Shown in pieces: positions 53,456-61,977 of a stretch of 64,000 nt of DNA. How positions within the stretch are numbered: the first letter of the stretch is position 1; the number at the start of each line of letters is the position of its first letter. The position numbers were made by a program, and so were the translations under genes. This DNA comes from Flavobacterium sp. JAS (GTDB taxonomy: Bacteria > Bacteroidota > Bacteroidia > Flavobacteriales > Flavobacteriaceae), in the NCBI RefSeq assembly GCF_020991455.1, contig NZ_JAJMOX010000006.1:248001-312000 (forward strand). The letters run 5' to 3'. Below the pieces are notes generated by a model. It did no database searches. It worked only from the letters and a program-made list of their open reading frames with translations, and had not been told where the DNA came from.

Positions 53456-53563
53456 GTATTAGATTGTTAGATTTTTAGACTTTCTTAGACTTCTTAGATT
53501 TTCAGTAAAGATTAATCTAATAATCTAAAGATCTAAGAGGTCTAAGAAGTCTGAAAAAAAAGT
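53456..53563. repeat. TTAGATT-type hairpin between the DUF3098 gene and uppP
   Basis: TAGACTTTCTTAGACTTCTTAGATTTTCAG (near 53475-53505) pairs with AAAGATCTAAGAGGTCTAAGAAGTCTG (near 53525-53552). It is the most symmetrical of the five such spacers and interrupts an otherwise tight operon. Confidence 0.65.
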
Positions 53564-53815
53564 CTATTTAGATTTTTTGAAAATAGAATAAATCGTGATT
53601 CCAAAACCAATTAAAACAGTTGTTGGAGCTAAACGAATACGTCTAAAGCTAAAAACATCTTCATTAAATACATTCGGATTATCACTTCCTCCACCAGACA
53701 TTAGGATAAATCCTAAAGCGATAACACCAATTCCGATTAATAGAATTTTGTAATTTATACCATCAAAAAGAAATTCTTGTTTTTGTGGTTGTTCTGTATT
53801 GTTGTTGTCTTTCAT
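53564..53815 (-). CDS. DUF3098 two-helix membrane protein
   Basis: An 83-residue protein with two helices (YKILLIGIGVIALGFILMSGG and RLAPTTVLIGFGITIYSIF) and cytosolic ends rich in Asn/Gln and Lys. DUF3098 proteins sit between ftsX and uppP throughout the phylum. Function unknown; a link to division or wall synthesis is inference from gene order. Confidence 0.9.
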   Translation of the reverse strand: MKDNNNTEQPQKQEFLFDGINYKILLIGIGVIALGFILMSGGGSDNPNVFNEDVFSFRRIRLAPTTVLIGFGITIYSIFKKSK

Positions 53816-53818
53816 TTT

Positions 53819-53846
53819 GTCATTGCGAGGAACGAAGCAATCTCAC
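53819..53846. repeat. GTCATTGCGAGGAACGAAGCAATCTC element
   Basis: A copy of the CGAGGAACGA class of dispersed repeats, in the 61-base gap between ftsX and the DUF3098 gene. Confidence 0.5.
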
Positions 53847-53876
53847 CCTCTTTTATAAGTTTATTTTAATCTTTAA

Positions 53877-54752
53877 TTAATAAAGATCGTCAGTTCTTAA
53901 ATTCAGGAAACGTTGTGTTGCAAAGTGTGTACTTACCCAAGTGATTAAAACACCTAAACCAAAAACGGCTAATAATACTAACCCAATTAAGGCCTTGTCT
54001 TCTAAAATTCCTAATCCAGGGAAATTAGTTTCTACATAAAGTAAAAGGGCAATTAAAGCAATAATTGCTAATCCTGCACCTAACATTCCTAGTTTTACAC
54101 TACGCATTACAAAAGGCTTACGAATAAACGATTTTGTAGCACCTACCATTTGCATGGTTTTAATGATAAAACGATTGGAGTGAATAGATAAACGTAATGA
54201 ACTGTTGATTAACAAAACTGCAATTACCGCAAGGAAACCGCTGATAATCAAAATCCACATACTTACTTTTTTGATGTTGTCATTTACCAGATTTACCAAT
54301 TGTTTGTCATAAACAATATCTTCAATCATAGTATTTTGACGTAAAGTGCTTTCGATTTTAGAGATACTGTCTCTCTCAACATAATCAGCTTTTAGGTGAA
54401 TATCGTATGAATTCAATAATGGATTTTCTCCCAAAAAGGTTAAGAAATCTTCTCCAATAATATCCGTATGTTCTTTTGCTGCTTTTTCTTTAGAAACATA
54501 AGCATAAGATCTTGCGAAAGGCGCCCTTTTCAATTCGGTGTTGAATGCTTTTATTACACTATCGTTGGCTTCATTTTTAAAGAAAACCGTCATTGCGATT
54601 TTTTCTTTAAAATCATTGGCCAGTTTTTTAGAATTGATAATGAATAATCCCAGTACTCCCAAAAGGAATAATACCAGGAAAACACTTAATACAACCGAAA
54701 AATAAGAGGAAATTAACCTGCGTTTTTGAAATTTATCAAAGTTAGAACTCAT
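53877..54752 (-). CDS. ftsX: Cell division protein FtsX
   Basis: Membrane part of the FtsEX complex that activates peptidoglycan hydrolases at the septum. The 291-residue protein has the usual topology: helix FSVVLSVFLVLFLLGVLGLFI, an extracytoplasmic loop (about 40-165), then three helices (IISGFLAVIAVLLIN; LGMLGAGLAIIALIALLL; ALIGLVLLAVFGLGVLITW). The signature SNRFIIKTMQMVGATKSFIRKPF is present. The ATP-binding partner ftsE is not in the window. Confidence 0.95.
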   Translation of the reverse strand: MSSNFDKFQKRRLISSYFSVVLSVFLVLFLLGVLGLFIINSKKLANDFKEKIAMTVFFKNEANDSVIKAFNTELKRAPFARSYAYVSKEKAAKEHTDIIGEDFLTFLGENPLLNSYDIHLKADYVERDSISKIESTLRQNTMIEDIVYDKQLVNLVNDNIKKVSMWILIISGFLAVIAVLLINSSLRLSIHSNRFIIKTMQMVGATKSFIRKPFVMRSVKLGMLGAGLAIIALIALLLYVETNFPGLGILEDKALIGLVLLAVFGLGVLITWVSTHFATQRFLNLRTDDLY

Positions 54753-55147
54753 AGTTTGCTTAAATTATGTGGTAAAAATAATAAAGTATTTCTTTATTTA
54801 AAGTTAATAACGATCAAACTTTTAACTTTCGTGTAATAAATATACGATTAGATAATTAATTGGAAAGCTTATTTAACCGCAAAGTACGCCAAGTTTTGCG
54901 CAAAGTACGCAAGGTTGTTTTTATTTAATCTCGCAATCCCGAAGTTTCGGGAGCGAAGTTGCAAAGTTTATTTCTCTTTGTGTGATTTGATCGTGTGCAT
55001 ACTCCAGCGGTTGAAACCGCTAGCTGTGCTTCACTATCGCTTTTTTACTTGTTTTTTCATTATTGCCCGAGGTTTTAACTTTGTGATGCGCATTTATGAC
55101 TGTCAGATTAAAAAGTTAGCAACTTAGAATCTTAGTTTCTCAGAACC
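54753..55147. other. 395-base spacer without genes, repeat remnants
   Basis: The spacer holds CGCAAAGTACGCCAAG and CGCAAAGTACGCAAGG (about 54880-54912), TCCCGAAGTTTCGGGA (about 54946-54961), CAGCGGTTGAAACCGCTAGCTG near 55005-55028, and AGCAACTTAGAATCTTAG near 55118. All are short palindromic or duplicated motifs. I see no promoter or gene I can support. The open frame at 54915-55127 runs through these repeats. Confidence 0.55.
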
Positions 55148-57703
55148 TTAAAAAGTTTCCCAAACCAACGATAGATAATATAATCCGCCAATTGATGGCC
55201 CGCCAAGAATTGAAGTATAGGGTTTATTGAGAATGTTGGTTCCTCCTAATTTAGTTGTCAAACCTGTTTTTTTGAAATTATAATTCACTTGTGCGTCCAT
55301 TGACCAGTAAGCTGGAACAGTTCCTGAGACTAAGAAAGAAACATAATCAAAGTTGTTTTGATATCTCGCCGTTGCGCTTGCGCCAAGATTTCGCCAGATA
55401 TTTTGTACCATTAAAGTTCCGTTTACATTAAATTCGGGAGTGTTGAAGCCATCTTCGAGACCATCTTTATCGTCAGTTCGATCGAGTTTGGTATAGGTAA
55501 GATTGGTCAGAGCAGTAAAAGTTTTATCGATTCGATATTTTAAACCTAAACTTCCACCATAATTATAGATTTTACTTTTAGAATTGGTCCAAAGACGATA
55601 TCTATTTTGAGTGTTTTTTGAATACAATGCCGTCGGAATCTTTGCAGGATCAGTTGTATTTGGAATACTTGCTTCAACCTGAGCGATGAAATTTTTATAT
55701 GAGTTGTAATAAAAATCAACATCAATAAAAAGATTTCTGTTTAAGGCCATTCCTCTAAAACCAAACTCAAAGGATTTTACAAATTCGGGCTCTAAATAGG
55801 TGTACGGGTTTTTCTGAATTGTGTTTTTATTCTTTTCAATAGCTTGTGCCTGAGTTAAACCATTTGTATTTACGTCAGTATTAACTTGGGCTTGAAATTT
55901 ATCAATTGAAGCTTTGGTAAATGAATTTTCGAAAATCCCGTCTGACATGATTCGCAATCCGCCAACACGTTTTACACCTCCGGAATTTACATTCGAAAAA
56001 CCTTCGAAAATACTCGGAAAACGATAACCGGTTTGATACGATGCTCTAAAATTAATGGTTTCTTTTGGAGAATAAACGGCTGTAAACTGTGGAGTGGATT
56101 TAGTGTCAAAATAATCGGCTTTGTCCATTCTTATGGTGGCACCCAATCGCAGTTTTTCTTTGAAGAAATCTTTCGTTAACTGCGTAAAAGCGCCATGTTT
56201 TTGATAGGTTAAGTTTTCAGTAGCATTTACCGGATTGATAAAATAGTTTCCGTCAGGAACAATAATGTAGTTTCTGTAATCAAAACCGCTTAATAATTTG
56301 GTTTCAATTTTTTCAAAGAAACTCGAAAAAGCTTTATCCCAATTAATCAAGCCTTCGCCATGAACCAAAGTCGATTTTACGCGTAAAGCGGCGCCAATGT
56401 CCCAATTGTTGATATTGACTAATTCATTTTTCTTTTCTTCATAAGCTGCTGTTCCTGGTTCAAAACGTCCTTGATCAGATGAAGTTCTGGCTATTCTATG
56501 TGCATCGGCAACAGAAGCTCCGTTTGTTATTGCGTTTTTGTAAGCCGTCGAATAATCTGCAAACCATTTGTCATCAGATTTATAAGCCCGATCCATGTTT
56601 TCGGCAAGGGAACGCATATTGTATGAATCTCCAGTGTTCTCGGTAGTTGCGTAAGCTTTCACTTGAAAAATAGGCATGTGATAATCAACTGAAAATTGAT
56701 TTAAAGTATAATTGTCTAATCTAAATCGGTTCGAACGTTGATAAATTGTATTGATTAATGCTGTTTTATAGGTTACGGCTAGTTCATTTCCTTGTTTTGG
56801 ACGGAAATAAAAACCAACATCAGCTTTGTAGTTTTTAATGTCATAATCAGAAATGTCCGTTTCGCGATATCCCGTTCTGGCAACGACATAATTTTTACCA
56901 TTAAGATTTAAAGTTTTTCTATTTGCCGATTCGTTTCCGTAACCGTTAACTTCGTCATAAGCGGGATTATCGGCACCGAATAAATTTGTCGAAGCATTTG
57001 CATTTGGAGCTAAATCAGTTCTATCGTCAGCAACCCAATCTGTTCCTCCGGTTGTAGAAGCATTTATTTTGAAAGCCAGTTTCTCATTGAAAGCTTTTGC
57101 AATACGCAAATTAAATTGCGAATACAATTTCGGCGAAAAGCGATCATTATTTCCAATGTGATTTACGCCGGTCAATTGCTGAATACTGATGCCCTGATAT
57201 TCAAAAGGATTTTTAGTCTGAATATTTGCCAGACCATTAATAGCGTTCATTCCGTATAAAGCTGCGGCAGTTCCCGGAATAATTTCGATTTTATCGATGT
57301 CGAGATCATTCGCGCCAAGCGCATTTGCAATTGGAGCACCAAGATGTGGCGCCTGATTATCGATTCCGTCTACTAATTGTGCAAATCTAACATTGGTCGA
57401 ATTGGCAAAACCTCTTGTGTTAATAACCTTAAAACCCAAACTTGGTGTTATAATCTGAACACCTTTTACATTTTCAAGGGCTTCATAAATACTTGGCGAA
57501 CCCATTTTTTTGGCTTCCGCCGATTTCAATTGTTCAATACTAATCGGAGATTGCATAATGTTTTCGGAACGGCGAGAAGCTGTAACTACAATTTCGTTTA
57601 GTTCCTCGCCTTTGATACTATCTTGAGTTGTTTTGGATTTTTGGATTTGAGAAAAGCTTTTCAGGCTGATAAAAAATAGAAATAAGTATAGATTTAATTT
57701 CAT
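55148..57703 (-). CDS. TonB-dependent receptor
   Basis: An 851-residue outer-membrane importer. Signal MKLNLYLFLFFISLKSFSQ, then the plug (about residues 30-150; ELNEIVVTASRRSENIMQSP includes the TonB-box-like start, followed by LVDGIDNQAPHLGAPIANAL and KIEIIPGTAAALYGMNAINGL), and a long barrel of aromatic strands with C-terminal YLSLVWETF. Its substrate is not recognisable from sequence. The gene next upstream encodes a ModE-like regulator, suggesting molybdate or tungstate responsive import (inference). It has no SusD partner. Confidence 0.93.
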   Translation of the reverse strand: MKLNLYLFLFFISLKSFSQIQKSKTTQDSIKGEELNEIVVTASRRSENIMQSPISIEQLKSAEAKKMGSPSIYEALENVKGVQIITPSLGFKVINTRGFANSTNVRFAQLVDGIDNQAPHLGAPIANALGANDLDIDKIEIIPGTAAALYGMNAINGLANIQTKNPFEYQGISIQQLTGVNHIGNNDRFSPKLYSQFNLRIAKAFNEKLAFKINASTTGGTDWVADDRTDLAPNANASTNLFGADNPAYDEVNGYGNESANRKTLNLNGKNYVVARTGYRETDISDYDIKNYKADVGFYFRPKQGNELAVTYKTALINTIYQRSNRFRLDNYTLNQFSVDYHMPIFQVKAYATTENTGDSYNMRSLAENMDRAYKSDDKWFADYSTAYKNAITNGASVADAHRIARTSSDQGRFEPGTAAYEEKKNELVNINNWDIGAALRVKSTLVHGEGLINWDKAFSSFFEKIETKLLSGFDYRNYIIVPDGNYFINPVNATENLTYQKHGAFTQLTKDFFKEKLRLGATIRMDKADYFDTKSTPQFTAVYSPKETINFRASYQTGYRFPSIFEGFSNVNSGGVKRVGGLRIMSDGIFENSFTKASIDKFQAQVNTDVNTNGLTQAQAIEKNKNTIQKNPYTYLEPEFVKSFEFGFRGMALNRNLFIDVDFYYNSYKNFIAQVEASIPNTTDPAKIPTALYSKNTQNRYRLWTNSKSKIYNYGGSLGLKYRIDKTFTALTNLTYTKLDRTDDKDGLEDGFNTPEFNVNGTLMVQNIWRNLGASATARYQNNFDYVSFLVSGTVPAYWSMDAQVNYNFKKTGLTTKLGGTNILNKPYTSILGGPSIGGLYYLSLVWETF

Positions 57704-57719
57704 AATCTGGATTTGGTTT

Positions 57720-57745
57720 TCAGTATGTTTTAAAATGAATACTGA
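57720..57745. promoter_or_regulatory. Candidate operator in front of the TonB receptor
   Basis: TCAGTAT-N12-ATACTGA is a perfect 7-base inverted repeat with 12-base spacer, beginning 17 bases before the receptor ATG on the minus strand. It lies between the receptor and the ModE-like gene. Confidence 0.45.
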
Positions 57746-57800
57746 CGGTTAAAAAAAATGGTTTTGGTTGTTTGGTTTTTTAATCAATGATAAAATGGTT

Positions 57801-58148
57801 TTAAAATTTTAAATTTTGGGTTTCTTTCAAAGCAAAATCTTTAATGCGTTTTTCGACTTCATAAAAAACAATGATAGCTTTTTCTCCGGCTTCAGTTAGT
57901 CTTGCGCCACCGCCGCCTTTTCCTCCAAGAAGTTTTTCAACTAAAGGAGATTCAGCGCGCTGATTCATTTCTTCAACTAACTGCCAGGCTTGACGATATG
58001 CCATTTTCATTTCTTTAGCAGCGTTTGTTATAGATCCCGTTTTTCGAATATTTTCCAATAGCCAGATTTTTCCAATTCCAAGAAAAGGACCTTCAGTTTC
58101 TTCAATCCAAAGACGAACTTCAATAGAATATTTTTTGTTATTATCCAT
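57801..58148 (-). CDS. ModE-like winged-helix regulator without ligand domain
   Basis: A 115-residue protein matching the N-terminal DNA-binding domain of ModE: LWIEETEGPFLGIGKIWLLE, IRKTGSITNAAKEMKMAYRQAWQLVEEMN and GGKGGGGARLTEAGEKAI are diagnostic. The C-terminal molybdate-binding (TOBE/MOP) domains of E. coli ModE are absent, so sensing must be different or use a partner. It lies 97 bases upstream of the TonB-receptor start on the same strand, so it may regulate that gene. Confidence 0.9.
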   Translation of the reverse strand: MDNNKKYSIEVRLWIEETEGPFLGIGKIWLLENIRKTGSITNAAKEMKMAYRQAWQLVEEMNQRAESPLVEKLLGGKGGGGARLTEAGEKAIIVFYEVEKRIKDFALKETQNLKF

Positions 58149-58210
58149 TTGATTCTTTTAATGATCTTGTAAAAAAAGGTATTGTAATGTAATATTTATT
58201 CTTTCTTTGT

Positions 58211-58259
58211 GCTGGACTGAAGTCCAGCTCTACAATATTGATTGTTCCTTTGGAACTTT
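58211..58259. repeat. CTGGACTTCAGTCCAG repeat element, copy 2
   Basis: GCTGGACTGAAGTCCAGC at 58211-58228, then TCTACAATATTGATTGTTCC and TTTGGAAC. It is the reverse complement of 33597-33643 in content. It lies in the 341-base gap between the regulator and leuS. Confidence 0.65.
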
Positions 58260-58394
58260 TATATGGATGATACATTCGGTTTAAAATTTTTCAAACGAAA
58301 TATTATTTTCTAAGTATATCGACGCGAATATAAGTATTTTTACTTAATTAAAAATACGTACTTTGTTATTTTATTTGTTTGTCAACGAAATAGC

Positions 58395-58425
58395 TTTGGT
58401 ACAAACGACAATAAATGTAAATTTG
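58395..58425 (+). promoter_or_regulatory. leuS promoter
   Basis: TTTG at 58395-58398 and TAAATTTG at 58418-58425, spaced 19 bases, an exact match to the Bacteroidetes consensus. The leader of about 60 bases contains two ACTTTGAACCT-like units. Confidence 0.7.
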
Positions 58426-58489
58426 CGGCTTATAATTATTGAGGCAGAACCTTTGAACCTCTGTCACTTTGAACCTTTGAACCTTAGAA

Positions 58490-61400
58490 ATGAAATACAA
58501 TCCAAACGAAATCGAAGCGAAATGGCAAAAATATTGGGCTGAAAACCAAACTTTTGCTGCAAGTAATAATTCTGAAAAACCTAAACATTATGTGTTAGAC
58601 ATGTTTCCTTATCCATCGGGAGCAGGACTGCACGTTGGGCATCCGCTGGGTTATATTGCTTCAGATGTTTATACTCGTTTCAAAAGACATCAGGGTTTCA
58701 ATGTTTTGCACCCAATGGGATACGACAGTTTTGGATTGCCGGCAGAACAATATGCGATACAAACAGGGCAGCGTCCTGAGGATACAACTCGTGTAAATAT
58801 TGATGGTGGAGTTGATAAAGAAGGAAAACAAATTGCAGGATATAGAAAACAATTAGATAAAATTGGATTTTCATTTGATTGGAGCCGCGAAGTACGTACT
58901 TCAAATCCTGATTATTACAAACATACACAATGGATTTTTATCCAATTGTTCAATTCATGGTACAATAAGAACTCTGATAAAGCCGAAGATATTTCGACTT
59001 TAGTTTCGATTTTCGAAAAAGAAGGAAATGCAAATGTACATGCAGTTTATGATGATAATATTGCAGGTTTTACGTCAGGCGAATGGAATTCTTTTTCGTC
59101 AGATGAGCAACAAAAAATCTTATTGCAATACAGATTAACTTATTTGGCAGAAACAGAAGTAAACTGGTGTCCTGGTTTAGGAACTGTTTTGGCAAATGAC
59201 GAAATTGTAAACGGAGTTTCTGAGCGTGGTGGATATCCGGTTATTCGTAAAAAAATGACACAATGGAGCATGCGAATTTCTGCTTATGCAGAGCGCTTGT
59301 TGCAAGGGTTAAACGATATTGACTGGAGTGAATCTATAAAAGAATCACAAAGAAACTGGATTGGAAAATCTGTTGGTGCTTTGGTAAAGTTTCAAGTTTC
59401 AAGTTTCAAGTCTCACAACGATGCGCAAACTGAGGCAACTTTAAACGTGAAACCTGAAACAAATTTTATTGAAGTATTTACAACCAGACCTGATACCATC
59501 TTTGGAGTGACTTTTATGACTTTGGCGCCAGAACATGATTTGGTTGCTAAAATTGTAACACCAGAACAAAAAGCTGCTGTTGAAGCATATATCGAAAAAA
59601 CAGCAAAACGTTCAGAGCGTGAGCGTATGGCCGATGTAAAAACTATTTCGGGAGTATTTACAGGAGCTTATGCTGAACATCCTTTTACAAAAGAAGCAAT
59701 TCCGGTTTGGATAGGAGATTACGTTTTGGCAGGATACGGAACTGGTGCTGTAATGGCGGTTCCTTGTGGAGACGAAAGAGATTATGCTTTTGCTAATTTC
59801 TTTAAAGGAGAGCAAGGGATGCAGGAAATCAAAAATATTTTTGCAAATGTTGATATTTCAGAAGCGGCTTACGGTTCTAAAGACAATGTTGAAATTGCAA
59901 ATTCTGATTTCTTAAACGGATTAAATTATAAAGATGCAACTCAAAAAGTAATTGCTGAGTTAGAAAAACTTGGTCAGGGAACCGGAAAAACAAATTACCG
60001 TTTGCGTGATGCTGTTTTTTCGCGTCAGCGTTATTGGGGAGAGCCATTCCCGGTATATTATATCAATGGTTTGCCAAAGATGATCGATGCGCAACATTTG
60101 CCAATTATCTTGCCTGAAGTAGAAAAATATTTACCAACCGAAGATGGTTTGCCTCCGTTAGGAAATGCTGCTGTTTGGGCTTGGGATACAAAAAATAATA
60201 AAGTTGTCAATACAGATTTAGTAGATCACGCAACGATTTTCCCTCTTGAATTGAACACAATGCCAGGTTGGGCAGGAAGTTCATGGTATTGGATGCGTTA
60301 TATGGATGCACATAACGAAACTGAATTTGCAAGCAAAGAAGCTTTGGCTTATTGGGAAAGTGTTGATTTATATATTGGAGGAAGCGAACACGCAACCGGA
60401 CACTTATTATATTCTCGTTTCTGGAATAAATTCTTAAAAGACAAAGGTTTTGCTCCAACCGAAGAACCATTCAAAAAACTGATTAATCAGGGAATGATTT
60501 TAGGACAAAGTGCTTTTGTATATAGAATAGCTTTCGCTTATGGAGTTGTATCCGAAGACAATACTGAGACAACTGAAATCTTAAATAAGATTCCAACAGT
60601 TTTTATTTCTTATGAAGTTTTAAAGAAAAATGATCAAGTTTTAAATGGATTGTTGGGGACAATTGCATTAAAGGATGAGGTTATTAGCGTTATTAAAGAG
60701 AGAACGCAATTATCAGACGAATTTTTGAAAAATTTAGTTCCTTTCATAAGTGGTATTCACGTTGACTTAGCCGTAATTAATGATTCTACAAATGAGTTGG
60801 ATATTCAGGCATTTAAAAAACATCCATTATATTCTGATTATAAAGATGCAGAATTCATCAAAGAAGAAAACGGAAAATACATTGTAGGCCGTGAAGTCGA
60901 AAAAATGTCAAAATCAAAATACAATGTAGTTACTCCAGATGATATTTGTAATGAATATGGAGCAGATACATTACGTTTGTACGAAATGTTTTTAGGTCCG
61001 TTAGAACAAGCTAAACCTTGGAATACTGCAGGAATTTCTGGAGTATTTGGTTTCTTGAAAAAATTATGGAGATTGTATTTTGATGAAAACAACGGTTTAA
61101 TAGTAAACAACGACGAACCAACAAAAGACAACTTAAAATCATTACACAAAACAATTAAAAAAGTAGCAGAAGATATCGAGAGTTTCTCTTTCAACACTTC
61201 GGTTTCACAATTTATGATTTGTGTAAATGAATTGTCAACTCAAAATTGTCATTCAAGAGCAATCTTAGAACCATTAGCGATTTTGGTTTCGCCTTATGCA
61301 CCACATATTGCTGAGGAATTATGGTCACAATTAGGAAATTCAACTTCTATTTCTGAAGTGACTTTCCCTGTTTTTGATGCAAAACACTTAGTGGAGACTA

Positions 61401-61585
61401 ATAAAGAATATCCAGTTTCTTTCAACGGAAAAATGCGTTTCACAATCGAATTGCCTTTGGATTTAACCGCTGCGCAAATCGAAGAAATCATCATGAAAGA
61501 CGAAAGAACATTACGTCAGTTAGATGGTAGAACACCAAATAAAGTGATTATTGTTCCTGGAAAGATTATCAATTTGGTTGGATAA
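58490..61585 (+). CDS. leuS: Leucyl-tRNA synthetase with two unusual insertions
   Basis: A class I synthetase. The 1031-residue length is greater than the roughly 920-950 I would expect. Visible motifs are HIGH in YPSGAGLHVGHPLGY, TTRPDT at the editing domain, GYGTGAVMAVPCGDERDY, WAGSSWYWMRYMD and KMSKS in VEKMSKSKYNVV. Residues about 300-324 (KFQVSSFKSHNDAQTEATLN then VKPET) correspond to a DNA palindrome inserted in frame. A second region, residues about 675-765 (from AFAYGVVSEDN to DLAVINDSTNELD), looks longer than in other bacteria. Catalytic elements are all intact. Confidence 0.95.
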   Translation: MKYNPNEIEAKWQKYWAENQTFAASNNSEKPKHYVLDMFPYPSGAGLHVGHPLGYIASDVYTRFKRHQGFNVLHPMGYDSFGLPAEQYAIQTGQRPEDTTRVNIDGGVDKEGKQIAGYRKQLDKIGFSFDWSREVRTSNPDYYKHTQWIFIQLFNSWYNKNSDKAEDISTLVSIFEKEGNANVHAVYDDNIAGFTSGEWNSFSSDEQQKILLQYRLTYLAETEVNWCPGLGTVLANDEIVNGVSERGGYPVIRKKMTQWSMRISAYAERLLQGLNDIDWSESIKESQRNWIGKSVGALVKFQVSSFKSHNDAQTEATLNVKPETNFIEVFTTRPDTIFGVTFMTLAPEHDLVAKIVTPEQKAAVEAYIEKTAKRSERERMADVKTISGVFTGAYAEHPFTKEAIPVWIGDYVLAGYGTGAVMAVPCGDERDYAFANFFKGEQGMQEIKNIFANVDISEAAYGSKDNVEIANSDFLNGLNYKDATQKVIAELEKLGQGTGKTNYRLRDAVFSRQRYWGEPFPVYYINGLPKMIDAQHLPIILPEVEKYLPTEDGLPPLGNAAVWAWDTKNNKVVNTDLVDHATIFPLELNTMPGWAGSSWYWMRYMDAHNETEFASKEALAYWESVDLYIGGSEHATGHLLYSRFWNKFLKDKGFAPTEEPFKKLINQGMILGQSAFVYRIAFAYGVVSEDNTETTEILNKIPTVFISYEVLKKNDQVLNGLLGTIALKDEVISVIKERTQLSDEFLKNLVPFISGIHVDLAVINDSTNELDIQAFKKHPLYSDYKDAEFIKEENGKYIVGREVEKMSKSKYNVVTPDDICNEYGADTLRLYEMFLGPLEQAKPWNTAGISGVFGFLKKLWRLYFDENNGLIVNNDEPTKDNLKSLHKTIKKVAEDIESFSFNTSVSQFMICVNELSTQNCHSRAILEPLAILVSPYAPHIAEELWSQLGNSTSISEVTFPVFDAKHLVETNKEYPVSFNGKMRFTIELPLDLTAAQIEEIIMKDERTLRQLDGRTPNKVIIVPGKIINLVG
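59389..59460. repeat. TTTCAAG palindrome inside leuS
   Basis: Arms at 59389-59410 and 59439-59460 are 22 bases with three mismatches, around a 28-base loop. The first arm GTTTCAAGTTTCAAGTTTC is nearly the arm of the intergenic element at 32003-32064. The codon frame is kept through the element, adding about 24 residues. Confidence 0.75.
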
Positions 61586-61603
61586 CCAAATAAATTCCAA
61601 TAT

Positions 61604-61875
61604 TTAAAATTCCAAATTCCAATTTTACGATTGGGGTTTGGGATTTTTTTTTGCGCATAGTTTTTTTGCCACGAATTACACCAATTTTCACGAATTTAAT
61701 TCTTCAATCTTTGTAGAGTCGCTTACGGAGATTCCCTGTTCCTCCTTTGGATTTCGGAGTTTTTAGGTTTTTTTTGCGCCACGAATTACACGAATTGACA
61801 CAAATTAAATTCGTGAAAATTGGTGTAATTCGTGGCAAAATTTGATCGTGCTCGAATTGGAATTTGGAATTTTAA
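61604..61875. repeat. Nested palindrome in the 392-base leuS-hydrolase gap
   Basis: Outer arms of 21 bases, TTAAAATTCCAAATTCCAAT T (61604-61624), match 61855-61875 exactly in reverse complement. Inner arms of 38 bases (61664-61701 and 61803-61840) are exact reverse complements; they start TTTTGCCACGAATTACACC. The loop holds a CTTTGTAGAGTCGCTTACGG-type fragment and another GCCACGAATTACACGAATT. No gene lies in this gap. Confidence 0.85.
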
Positions 61876-61977
61876 AAAATTGAATTTTATTTTTTTTTTC
61901 AAAAAATCTGTAACATTTTAAATCTGCTCGTATCCAAAAGGCGAATTAAATCATTTAACAACTTAAATCTATTAAAA

